From contig NZ_JABBNI010000020.1 in assembly GCF_012926525.1 (NCBI RefSeq), positions 27,112-91,111 on the forward strand: DNA of 64,000 nucleotides, in the 5' to 3' direction. Position 1 is the stretch's first letter, and every line of letters starts with the position of its first letter. The notes under the pieces were generated by a model, which worked only from the letters and a program-made list of their open reading frames with translations, did no database searches and had not been told where the DNA came from. Positions 39,491 to 47,054 of this stretch are shown here, in pieces. A program made the translations under genes and the position numbers. Source of the stretch: Clostridium muellerianum (GTDB lineage Bacteria; Bacillota; Clostridia; Clostridiales; Clostridiaceae).

Positions 39491-40255
39491 TCAGTGATTT
39501 GCAGATTTGCCTGTCAAATTGAAATTGAATTCATATTTTGATGGTAAAATTCCTTTATGTCTATTATACTCATGTTTCAATTTAATTTTCTCGTCTATGT
39601 CTTTGTTTCCACAGGTTCCATTTTCTATAAACCTATTAATTTGTTCATAAGAAAAGCCTAATTTATCTTCATCAGATTGTCCACTTAATCCATCACTTGG
39701 AGTTTTATGAACTAATTCATAAGGTAATCCTAAGTAATCTCCTACAGCTATAACTTCTTCAGTAGTTAAATCTCCTATAGGATTAAAATCAAAGGCACTA
39801 TCACCCCATTTAGTTGTATATCCTACAAAGCCTTCTGATTTGTTTCCTGTACCACATACTCTATAATGCATGCTTGCTGAAACAGCATATAATGTAGTCA
39901 TTCTAAGTCTTGGAGGAATATTGATTTTAGCATCAATAGATAAACTACTTTCTTCCATTGCCTCTATCAATCCTTTGTATGCTTTTTCTATATTCACTAT
40001 CTTGCATATAATTCCAAGAAGATTTACAATTCTTAAACTGTCCGATATATCTTTCTGCTCACCATTTGGCATCAAAACTCCAAATACTCTTTCCTTTCCT
40101 AAAGCTTCAACCAATAATTTAGCACTTATGAAACTATCTTTACCCCCGCTAATTCCAATAACTGCCCCATGAGCATTAGGTTGACTTTTAAAATAATCTT
40201 TAATCCAATTTATAATATTTTTACATTCCTTAGCTACATTAAAATTCTTTCTCAT
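39491..40255 (-). CDS. nadE: NH3-dependent NAD synthetase
   Basis: Amidates nicotinate adenine dinucleotide to NAD using ammonia. P-loop ISGGKDSFISAKLLVEA (about 35-51), with GTGNKSEGFVGYTTKWGD and a DFNPIGDLTTEEV segment typical of NadE; 254 residues with no glutaminase domain. The ATG at 40255 follows GGAGGA. It is the last gene of the minus-strand series prs-like, nicotinamidase, NAMPT-like, nadE, 168 bases after the preceding gene. It fits the deamidated NAD route, for which a nicotinate phosphoribosyltransferase and NadD would have to be encoded elsewhere. Confidence 0.93.
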   Translation of the reverse strand: MRKNFNVAKECKNIINWIKDYFKSQPNAHGAVIGISGGKDSFISAKLLVEALGKERVFGVLMPNGEQKDISDSLRIVNLLGIICKIVNIEKAYKGLIEAMEESSLSIDAKINIPPRLRMTTLYAVSASMHYRVCGTGNKSEGFVGYTTKWGDSAFDFNPIGDLTTEEVIAVGDYLGLPYELVHKTPSDGLSGQSDEDKLGFSYEQINRFIENGTCGNKDIDEKIKLKHEYNRHKGILPSKYEFNFNLTGKSANH

Positions 40256-40423
40256 TTTTAATTCCTCCATTTCAATGTATTAATAAGAAGTATCTTTTAT
40301 TAATACAATAATAATACTAACCTTGATATGAAAACACTAATTTATATAGATATTTAAACTTGAAAATTACTCTTTACACCCTCAAAATAGCAGTCACTTT
40401 CACATAAAATTTAAATTTTCTAC

Positions 40424-41893
40424 TTAAAAGCTTTTATGGAGCTTGTTTCTTATTTCTGATAATGAATAGTCTTTTATCAATTTACCATCTTTAAATACAA
40501 CTTGTAATAAATTATCTTTACATTTTTCCTGCTCTTCTATTGTCAATTCATCCTTATACAAAATATCTTGTCCATCTCTATACACATAACACATTCCTTT
40601 TTGTGACTTTTTAAAATTATCTTTATCTGTCTTTGGAGCTTTAAAGATGAACTTTTCTTTACCATCTATTACTGCGTGAGTAGCCTTTAATGCAAATCCA
40701 AAAGTATCTCTAGTATTGTACTGATAGGTGTATGATCCTATACCAAATACACAATTGCTTACTGCAAAACCTTTTTCTTCCAACACCTTACAAATCTCTT
40801 CGCATCTTTGGACAGTTATACTATCACCGTAAATTGTACCTATTTTGCTATTTAAGACTTTATATCCTTTTGAGTTAATTTCACCACCAAATATATCCCA
40901 TAATAGCTCAACAGTTCCCTTATATTCATTACTATCCTTTGTAGCATCTTTATCTCCGCAAATTATTTTTACTGGATCTCCACTATCTCCTCTAATAACA
41001 ATCTTTCCATCTCTATTCATAATATCTTCTTTTAATTCTGGAAGTATATTGGTTATGACATTCCAGTAATCATAGGTATCAGATACTATGCTCAAAACTC
41101 CACTTGGAAATACTTCTGTTATCAATCTTTTATATGCCTGAAATTCATCTTCTCCATAGCTGCACATTACACTGTGCTCTGTAGAAGGTGTTCCAAGTCC
41201 AACTAATTCTTCTTCTACATTGCAATTATAATATTTCTCTAAATAACTAATAGCAGGTATTGTTGCCGTTCCTACAAATGAAAGTAAATGTGCTGCACCA
41301 CTAAGCTGGGCACTTTCCACAGAGCTAAAACCTCTCATACTGAAATCACCACAAGCATTTTTTACATTTCCATTTTCCACAGTGAGATTAAAATATTTTT
41401 CAACTATTTCTCTATATCTATATGCAATAGTTGCACTAGTCATTGGCTGCCATATATTACAGCTCATAAAGGTTTCTAAATAGTTCACAAGCCATGGAAA
41501 ATCCTTATGTGTATTGGTGATTTCAATCATTGGAGTTTTAATATTTACTCTTAATCCTTCCTCTACCGCTTTAATTTGTATTGGCAAATATCCTAAATCA
41601 TGAAGAGACTCAATATGCTTTGTATCAGCTGCCATTTTTCCCATAGTTGTAGAAATAATTCTTTTATACTCTAAAACCACAGTTTCCTTGTCCCTATTAA
41701 AGAAGTTTTCATTAAAGTATTCAATTAAATACTTCTTTATAAAAGGCTGAAGACCAAACATAACAACTTTATTCATATTTTCTTTTCTAGACATTCTTGG
41801 AGTCCAATAACTTACTAATTTAGTCAGTCCCTTTGCATAACACATATGATGAATTGTTTTATAAAAATCTGTTAATAAAAATGGATTTATCAT
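40424..41893 (-). CDS. nadV: Nicotinamide phosphoribosyltransferase family (NadV/NAMPT)
   Basis: Known members join nicotinamide and PRPP to give NMN. The 489-residue length, N-terminal INPFLLTDFYKTIHHMCY, the central DFSMRGFSSVESAQLSGAAHL, the PRPP-site VIRGDSGDPVKI and FGIGSYTYQYNTRDTFGFALKAT are diagnostic of the NAMPT group rather than nicotinate PRTases. Its start lies 6 bases after the nicotinamidase gene stop. In phage NARP1 systems a homologue (Namat) instead uses ADP-ribose pyrophosphate and nicotinamide to make NAD directly; with a short Prs-like partner two genes upstream, that activity is possible here. Confidence 0.92.
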   Translation of the reverse strand: MINPFLLTDFYKTIHHMCYAKGLTKLVSYWTPRMSRKENMNKVVMFGLQPFIKKYLIEYFNENFFNRDKETVVLEYKRIISTTMGKMAADTKHIESLHDLGYLPIQIKAVEEGLRVNIKTPMIEITNTHKDFPWLVNYLETFMSCNIWQPMTSATIAYRYREIVEKYFNLTVENGNVKNACGDFSMRGFSSVESAQLSGAAHLLSFVGTATIPAISYLEKYYNCNVEEELVGLGTPSTEHSVMCSYGEDEFQAYKRLITEVFPSGVLSIVSDTYDYWNVITNILPELKEDIMNRDGKIVIRGDSGDPVKIICGDKDATKDSNEYKGTVELLWDIFGGEINSKGYKVLNSKIGTIYGDSITVQRCEEICKVLEEKGFAVSNCVFGIGSYTYQYNTRDTFGFALKATHAVIDGKEKFIFKAPKTDKDNFKKSQKGMCYVYRDGQDILYKDELTIEEQEKCKDNLLQVVFKDGKLIKDYSLSEIRNKLHKSF

Positions 41894-41899
41894 TATAAG

Positions 41900-42445
41900 T
41901 TACCTCCTATTAATCACTTTTACTTGTAAGCCTTCCATTACATCTAACGCCTTTTCATGTAATGAGTCATCAAAACTAGCACAAAGACTTGCATCCACTA
42001 CAACATCTGCATTTCTAAATTGTGATTGGAACATTACCACATTGCTGATTACACATATATTAGTAACCACTCCAATTACCTGAATTTCCTCAATATCATC
42101 ACCTATTTCACTTGCTAATTCAACCATATCCTTTGGTTTAATTCCAAATCCTTCTTTTTCATGATGTAGTGTATTTTTTAAATTTGAGAAATCATTTATT
42201 TTTCCATACAACTTATGTCCGTTAGTACCTTTAATACAATGCATTACAGGTAAGTTTTTGCCTTCCCTTGTATTTAAATATTCTTCATAATGAGTATCAT
42301 AGGTAAATACTACCTTATGTCCATTTTGTATATATTCATTAATCCTATTGTATATAGTCTTCTCTAATGTTTTTGCCTTTTCAAAACCTAAAGTTCCATC
42401 CACAAAGTCACTTTGATAATCAACAACCACCAATAATTTTTTCAT
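41900..42445 (-). CDS. pncA: Isochorismatase-family hydrolase, probable nicotinamidase
   Basis: Probably hydrolyses nicotinamide to nicotinate. Catalytic Asp in VVDYQSDFVDG (about 7-17), a metal-site-like DTHYEEY, and the nucleophile Cys in GVVTNICVISN (about 140) match the cysteine hydrolase fold; 181 residues. ATG at 42445 after GGAGGTA. Its presence beside a NAMPT-type enzyme is notable, since the two compete for nicotinamide; together with NadE it serves the deamidating route. A role as another amidase cannot be excluded. Confidence 0.85.
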   Translation of the reverse strand: MKKLLVVVDYQSDFVDGTLGFEKAKTLEKTIYNRINEYIQNGHKVVFTYDTHYEEYLNTREGKNLPVMHCIKGTNGHKLYGKINDFSNLKNTLHHEKEGFGIKPKDMVELASEIGDDIEEIQVIGVVTNICVISNVVMFQSQFRNADVVVDASLCASFDDSLHEKALDVMEGLQVKVINRR

Positions 42446-42605
42446 AACAAATACCTCCATTTAAACTCTTTAAATTTAATTATAGATATACAACATCATA
42501 TTTAAATTTTATTATCTAATCAACATTAAAATTTATCTTTGATTTTAAGTAAAATTACTATTTTAGGTCATATATCTATAACATATTTATTCATTCTTAA
42601 ACTTC

Positions 42606-43403
42606 TTAAATTTCATACACCTTAATTTTTTCATGATGCTTACTTAAAATACTGTCTGTTGCATATATAGCTTTTACTAAATCATTTTCTAATAGTTCCC
42701 CTTTAAAAACTGTATCTTCAAGGTGTGTAACTACTAAATATATTTCATCTGCTCCCATTTCCTTTAGCTTAGAGGCTGTTAATACAAAGGTACCTCCCTT
42801 TGAACATAAATCATCTACTATAATGGCTTTAAAATTTTTATCTTTTACACTGCCATTAATGTCTAACTTTTTTATAAATCCTGTTTTAAAATCTCGTTCT
42901 TTATTTGCAGTTAAGATTTTTTCATAACTTATATCTTTTCCATACCTCTTTGCTGCACCTGCATCTGGATAAACTAAGTATACATCTTCTTTTGCATTGT
43001 TCAACTTTTTTAGTAAATCCTCAGCTAAAATTTTTGACATATTCACTACCTTAACTCTGTCTAATAATGCAGTGCATACATCTGAATGCGGTTCATAAAT
43101 TGTTACACTTTCAAAATTCAAACTGTTAATTAATCTGCATAAATGCTTTAATGTAAAAATCATTATTCCTTCAGTCCTATCCATTCTGCTGTAAGGCATA
43201 TATGGAAATACCAAATTACTCTTTACTTTTAATTCATCTAAGTGCCCTTTTAAAAATATTAAATGAGTTATATCCTCATCATTTTCAAATTTAACCTTGA
43301 TCTCATTATTACTTATTTTTAATTTTAAATTTTCACTATGAATCATAGATTCACCATTAGGAAACTTTTTAAACTCCACCTTTTCACCGTTAAAATAAAT
43401 CAT
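42606..43403 (-). CDS. Short ribose-phosphate pyrophosphokinase-like protein (Prs-like)
   Basis: PRPP-synthetase-fold protein of 265 residues, about 50 shorter than housekeeping Prs. N-terminal half has FPYMPYSRMDRTEG and YEPHSDVCTALL, corresponding to the Prs ATP/Mg regions; the C-terminal phosphoribosyltransferase-type loop is FKAIIVDDLCSKGGTFVLTA. GAGGAGG precedes the ATG. First gene of the unit with nicotinamidase, NAMPT-like and nadE. Short Prs homologues next to NadV are known from phages, either supplying PRPP or, in NARP1, making ADP-ribose pyrophosphate (Adps). Which substrate this one uses cannot be read from the sequence. Confidence 0.85.
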   Translation of the reverse strand: MIYFNGEKVEFKKFPNGESMIHSENLKLKISNNEIKVKFENDEDITHLIFLKGHLDELKVKSNLVFPYMPYSRMDRTEGIMIFTLKHLCRLINSLNFESVTIYEPHSDVCTALLDRVKVVNMSKILAEDLLKKLNNAKEDVYLVYPDAGAAKRYGKDISYEKILTANKERDFKTGFIKKLDINGSVKDKNFKAIIVDDLCSKGGTFVLTASKLKEMGADEIYLVVTHLEDTVFKGELLENDLVKAIYATDSILSKHHEKIKVYEI

Positions 43404-43501
43404 TTTTCAGCCTCCTCTAAAATAAAAAAATATCTTTTCTTATTATTCTTCCTAAAATTTTTATAATTCTTATAAAAACAAGCACATTTGTAAAAATATC
43501 A

Positions 43502-43570
43502 AATATAATTGCTATGCATCATATTAACAAATTGATATTAACATATTGTTAATATCAATTTGTTAATATG
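43502..43570 (-). promoter_or_regulatory. Promoter and long palindromic operator of the prs-like/pncA/nadV/nadE unit
   Basis: A perfect inverted repeat with 24-base arms (43520-43543 and 43547-43570, 3-base centre). Its middle, TGATATTAACA-N3-TGTTAATATCA (43533-43557), recurs in modified form at 45514-45538 before nrtR. A minus-strand promoter TTGTTA (plus 43525-43530), 17-base spacer, TATATT (plus 43502-43507) has its -35 inside the palindrome, so a bound protein would block RNA polymerase. Confidence 0.75.
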
Positions 43571-43682
43571 ATAATACACCTTATTTTTCCACATGTCAAT
43601 AGATATTTTAATTTTTTATTTTAAAAAGTATGCCTTATAAACATTAATGTCTGTAAGGCGAAAACTTTTGTTTATTCATAAA

Positions 43683-43708
43683 AAAGCTGTGGTCATTTCC
43701 ACAGCTTA
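43683..43708 (-). terminator. Terminator of the nrtR-NADAR unit
   Basis: AAGCTGTGG and CCACAGCTT with a 6-base loop; a T-run follows on the minus strand. It separates this unit from the prs-like unit. Confidence 0.8.
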
Positions 43709-43808
43709 AAATATCTCTTTAATTTTATTTTAATTAAATCTATTTTTTCATTTTATTATATGTATATATTATCATCTATCGTTTAGCTAAAAACACATTA
43801 TCAAGTGA

Positions 43809-43868
43809 TTCTTAGACTCAGGTGAAGTTTGCTTGTGAGGAATACCTCTCTACATCTGAGTCTTAGAA
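43809..43868. repeat. Hairpin repeat shared with the fru operon spacer
   Basis: TTCTTAGACTCAG (43809-43821) pairs perfectly with CTGAGTCTTAGAA (43856-43868). The loop GTGAAGTTTGCTTGTGAGG-AATAC matches the minus strand at 49103-49140. Directly downstream comes module copy 3 (43912-43979), so the whole 43.8-44.0 kb segment is repeat material. Confidence 0.7.
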
Positions 43869-43911
43869 GAACTTATCCAGGCACGTAGCATTGCTTATCC
43901 CCTACTTAAGT

Positions 43912-43979
43912 AGAGAGCCAAAATCTATGATTTTGTGTGAATCACTTACTCCTTCCACAATAGGAGAAGGAGTTTCATA
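43912..43979 (+). repeat. Dispersed 67-bp module, copy 3 of 3
   Basis: GAGAGCCAAAATC-TAT-GATTTTGTGTGAATC, ACTCC, spacer, GGAGTTTCAT. Nearly the same as the copy at 3231-3297; about 18 bases before the 3' end of the NADAR gene. Confidence 0.7.
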
Positions 43980-43997
43980 TAAAGAAAAATGGGGGTA

Positions 43998-44564
43998 TTA
44001 GCAATGGTAGTGATCGGATAAAAGAATTTTATCTCTAACTTCCGTTAAAGCAAATCCTAAAAGATTTGATCCTTTCCAGTACAAAGGATTTTCTATGTTA
44101 GGATCATCCTTAGACATACCTATTCCCCAAATTCTATCATATGGACTTGCTTCTACCAAAACTCTATCTTTCGTTTGAATTAAAAATTCTTTAAGATTTT
44201 CATTTTGAGTAAACTTTGCATAGTTGCCATTAACTATGATAGAATATCGTGATTTTACCCAAAATTCTTCATCAAAGTTTTTCACCTTTCTACCTAATGT
44301 CTTCATTTGTTTAGGATTACTACTTTTCATTATTTCATCCAAAGTTTCATTATCTTTAAAAAGTCTAGCCTTCTCTGCCATCATATACTGCTCCATACAA
44401 CAATAAGTATATCCATCAATAACAAAATTTGCTTTCCACCACTGGCTTAAACAAGTTTTTGTAATACTGCCATCTCTAGAAGGCTGATGTCCCCAAAAAA
44501 ATAAATATTTAATTCTTTTTCCTTTTTGAAAATCCTGTTTTAAACTATCAATTGTATATTTCAT
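43998..44564 (-). CDS. NADAR-family (YbiA-like) protein
   Basis: A 188-residue NADAR-superfamily protein. Recognisable blocks are FFWGHQPSRDGSITKTCLSQWWKANF, the CCMEQYMMAEKARLF helix, GRKVKNFDEEFW, KFTQNENLKEFL and DRIWGIGMSKDDPNIENPLYWKGSNLLGFALTEVR. The family includes N-glycosidases acting on riboflavin intermediates and proteins that remove ADP-ribose from guanine in DNA. The ATG at 44564 follows AAGGAG directly after the nrtR stop. Co-transcribed with nrtR; its place in an NAD locus points to ADP-ribose metabolism, which is inference. Confidence 0.88.
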   Translation of the reverse strand: MKYTIDSLKQDFQKGKRIKYLFFWGHQPSRDGSITKTCLSQWWKANFVIDGYTYCCMEQYMMAEKARLFKDNETLDEIMKSSNPKQMKTLGRKVKNFDEEFWVKSRYSIIVNGNYAKFTQNENLKEFLIQTKDRVLVEASPYDRIWGIGMSKDDPNIENPLYWKGSNLLGFALTEVRDKILLSDHYHC

Positions 44565-44581
44565 TTTTATAATTTTCTCCT

Positions 44582-45481
44582 TTATATATTTCTTTTCCAA
44601 CCTGAATTGTATCTAAATAATTTTGAAGGTCTGTGTCCTGCATCTTTTGTAAATTGATTTGTTTCAATAACCATGTTTGAAACCTTTCTTCTAAAAGCTG
44701 CTGCTAAAAGTTCTTTTCCTTGTATAACTTCATAAACCTGTTGAAGTTCAGTTAAAGTAAACAATTCTGGCATAAGATTAAAAGCTAAACTTGTATACTC
44801 AATCTTATTTCTTAGTCTATTGATTGCATATTCAATAAACTTACCATGATCAAATGCAATTCCCACTGATTCTATAATTTCTCTATCTATTTTTCCATCT
44901 AAATTCTCTGTAACCTTTATTTTAGCAGACAATTCTTCACTTTCATTCCAAAGTTTTATTTCTATTATCTGTTCATAAATATATCCTTTTTCCACTACTT
45001 CTTTTTTCTCTTGAAGTAGATTATACCTAACATTAAACCATGCTGCATCCTCTTCATGGCATCCTGCTTTAATACTCAACGAATTACTATCTATTAAAGC
45101 CATGTAAGATGAACTTATTACTCTAGTTCTAGGGTCTCTATTAACTTCTCCCCAGGTATATAACTGCTCTACATAAATATCATTAATATTGGTTTCAGCT
45201 CTTAATACACGTAAAGCTGATTCGTCTAAACTTTCATTAACATCTACAAAACCACCAGGAAGTGCCCACTTCCCAATACATGGATGATCTCCCCTTTTTA
45301 CTAAAAGAATTTTTAAAGATTTTTCTGGAAGCTTCCTGTAATTTTCTTTTTCTTCGTTCATCACTGTAAAGATAAGCATATCCACAGTAAAAGATGGTTT
45401 TTGATATATACTATCATCATATTGTTTTAAAAATTCTTCTTCAGTTAGTCCTTGTTTATTTTTTATATGTATATCCTTCAT
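44582..45481 (-). CDS. nrtR: NrtR-type regulator: NUDIX domain plus winged helix
   Basis: A 299-residue protein with an N-terminal NUDIX-like domain: KWALPGGFVDVNESLDESALRVLRAETN covers the NUDIX box, but the catalytic REUXEE reads LRAETN, as in non-hydrolytic NrtR proteins. The C-terminal quarter (LFTLTELQQVYEVIQGKELLAAAFRRKVSNM) is the characteristic NrtR winged helix. Known NrtR proteins repress NAD genes and respond to ADP-ribose. Its own promoter is abutted by a palindrome also found before the prs-like unit, so it probably represses both. Confidence 0.9.
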   Translation of the reverse strand: MKDIHIKNKQGLTEEEFLKQYDDSIYQKPSFTVDMLIFTVMNEEKENYRKLPEKSLKILLVKRGDHPCIGKWALPGGFVDVNESLDESALRVLRAETNINDIYVEQLYTWGEVNRDPRTRVISSSYMALIDSNSLSIKAGCHEEDAAWFNVRYNLLQEKKEVVEKGYIYEQIIEIKLWNESEELSAKIKVTENLDGKIDREIIESVGIAFDHGKFIEYAINRLRNKIEYTSLAFNLMPELFTLTELQQVYEVIQGKELLAAAFRRKVSNMVIETNQFTKDAGHRPSKLFRYNSGWKRNI

Positions 45482-45513
45482 AATTATCCCCTTAAATTCA
45501 GTTTTTATCTTTT

Positions 45514-45566
45514 TGATATTATCACGTTGTTGATAACATAATATACTTAACTCCTAATTTTGTCAA
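45514..45566 (-). promoter_or_regulatory. Promoter and operator of nrtR
   Basis: Minus-strand TTGACA (plus 45561-45566), 17-base spacer, TATTAT (plus 45538-45543). Abutting the -10 on the downstream side is TGATATTATCA-N3-TGTTGATAACA (45514-45538), an imperfect palindrome matching the 43533-43557 box at about 20 of 26 positions. This supports autoregulation. The rest of 45567-45885 shows only AT-rich spacer. Confidence 0.75.
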
Positions 45567-45885
45567 TATATTATGTAAAAAACAATAAATACCAAAAAGT
45601 GTACAACTAGCATTATTGTGGCTTTTTATAAAAAAATAACTTACAAAAATTAATATCTAAATATAGATATACAACATAATAATCCAGTCCTACATTACTT
45701 TGATTTTATAACAAAATTAAGATTTTCAAGTTGGATCTCTACATATAATTGAATAATTCAGTATTAAAAATATTTATGCTTTCAAAAAATTAATAAATAT
45801 ATTTAAATACTATGGTATAATTTTTATAAGAAATAAATGTTAATTATAAGAAAATGTGACATATCAATTTTTTAGGAGGATACAT

Positions 45886-46353
45886 ATGAGAACAGATGAA
45901 TTTTTTATGAAGAAAGCAATAGAATTATCTGCATTAGCAGTAGAACATGGAAATGAACCTTTTGGAGCAGTTCTTGTAAAAGATAACGAAATAGTTTATA
46001 CAAATGAAAATCAAATATATACTGCAACTGACCCAACATTCCACGCTGAAGCTGGACTAATTCGAAGATTTTGCAATGAAACACATATTGTAGATTTACA
46101 TGAATATACTTTGTATTCAAGCTGTGAACCATGCTTCATGTGCTGTGGTGCAATGGTTTGGACAAAGCTTGGCAGACTGGTTTATGGAGCAAGTGATATT
46201 GACTTATGCAATTTATTAGGGGAAACTGGCAGTCGCTGCAGCCAAATTGTATTTGAAAATTCACCATTTAAACCAAAAGTAACAGCAGGAATATTGCGAG
46301 ATGAAAGTCTTCAAGTATTAGAAAAATATTTTTCTCATAATACAAAAGGTTAA
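45886..46353 (+). CDS. Cytidine/guanine-deaminase-like nucleoside deaminase
   Basis: A 155-residue zinc deaminase of the CMP/dCMP-deaminase fold. Zinc and catalytic motif HAEAGLIRRF (about 52-61) and YSSCEPCFMCCGAMVWTKL (about 77-95, PCxxC) are present. AGGAGG precedes the ATG at 45886. Followed after 24 bases by an acetyltransferase gene. The substrate could be guanine, cytosine or a tRNA base; the GNEPFGAV start resembles guanine-deaminase/TadA-like proteins. Not assignable further. Confidence 0.88.
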   Translation: MRTDEFFMKKAIELSALAVEHGNEPFGAVLVKDNEIVYTNENQIYTATDPTFHAEAGLIRRFCNETHIVDLHEYTLYSSCEPCFMCCGAMVWTKLGRLVYGASDIDLCNLLGETGSRCSQIVFENSPFKPKVTAGILRDESLQVLEKYFSHNTKG

Positions 46354-46377
46354 ACTCTAAAATGGAGGGCATTTAAT

Positions 46378-46911
46378 ATGATAATAAAACTTGAAAAATT
46401 TAGTTGCAAAGAAATTCCACAATTAATTTCATGGGTTCCTAATAAAGAATTTCTACTTCAATGGGCAGGTCCTTCATATACGTTTGAATTATTGGAAAAT
46501 CAACTTCAAAATGATATAAATATGATGTTAGAAGAAGATCCTAAAAATATGATGTTTAGTGCTAAACTAATTGAAAGCAATGAAACAGTAGGTCATATAG
46601 AATTGCTATGGATAGATAGAGTAAATATGTCTGCGCGAATAGGCAGAGTTCTTGTAGGAAAAGAAGAGTATAGAAATAAAGGAATAGGATTGCAAATGAT
46701 TAATGCCATTTTGAATATTGCCTTTAATGAACTAAATTTGCATAGGGTTGATTTGGGAGTATTTGATTTTAATTTACCTGCAATAGCCTGCTATAAAAAA
46801 GCAGGATTTATAACTGAAGGAAATTTTAGAGAATGTAGAAAAATAAATGGTAAGTATTGGTCATTGCTGAATATGAGTATTCTTGAAGATGAATATAGAA
46901 ATTTAAAATAA
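46378..46911 (+). CDS. GNAT-family acetyltransferase (RimJ/RimL-like)
   Basis: A 177-residue protein with the GNAT acetyl-CoA site IGRVLVGKEEYRNKGIGLQMINAIL (R-x-x-G-x-G/A, about 95-112) and the C-terminal NLPAIACYKKAGFITEGNFRE typical of RimJ/RimL-like enzymes. GGAGG lies before the ATG. Probably co-transcribed with the deaminase and ended by the strong hairpin at 46989. Substrate unknown. Confidence 0.88.
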   Translation: MIIKLEKFSCKEIPQLISWVPNKEFLLQWAGPSYTFELLENQLQNDINMMLEEDPKNMMFSAKLIESNETVGHIELLWIDRVNMSARIGRVLVGKEEYRNKGIGLQMINAILNIAFNELNLHRVDLGVFDFNLPAIACYKKAGFITEGNFRECRKINGKYWSLLNMSILEDEYRNLK

Positions 46912-46988
46912 CGTATTTTTTTATGCAGTATTATAATGAAGATTTCTTATATAACTAAAAAAGTCTAAACTAACTTCCTCTAAAAATT

Positions 46989-47038
46989 AAAATTGCAGCT
47001 AATTCTCATCACTTATGGTGAGAATCAGCTGCAATTTT
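46989..47038. terminator. Bidirectional terminator between acetyltransferase and fruA
   Basis: A stem of about 22 bp, AAAATTGCAGCT...AGCTGCAATTTT with near-perfect inner pairing (ATTCTCAT/GTGAGAAT), serving the two convergent genes. Confidence 0.88.
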
Positions 47039-47054
47039 TAAAATATCTTTTCTA

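Noticed and set aside
39491..45481. Prophage remnant carrying the NAD genes
   Set aside because: There are no phage structural, integrase or lysis genes, and codon and base use look like the surroundings.
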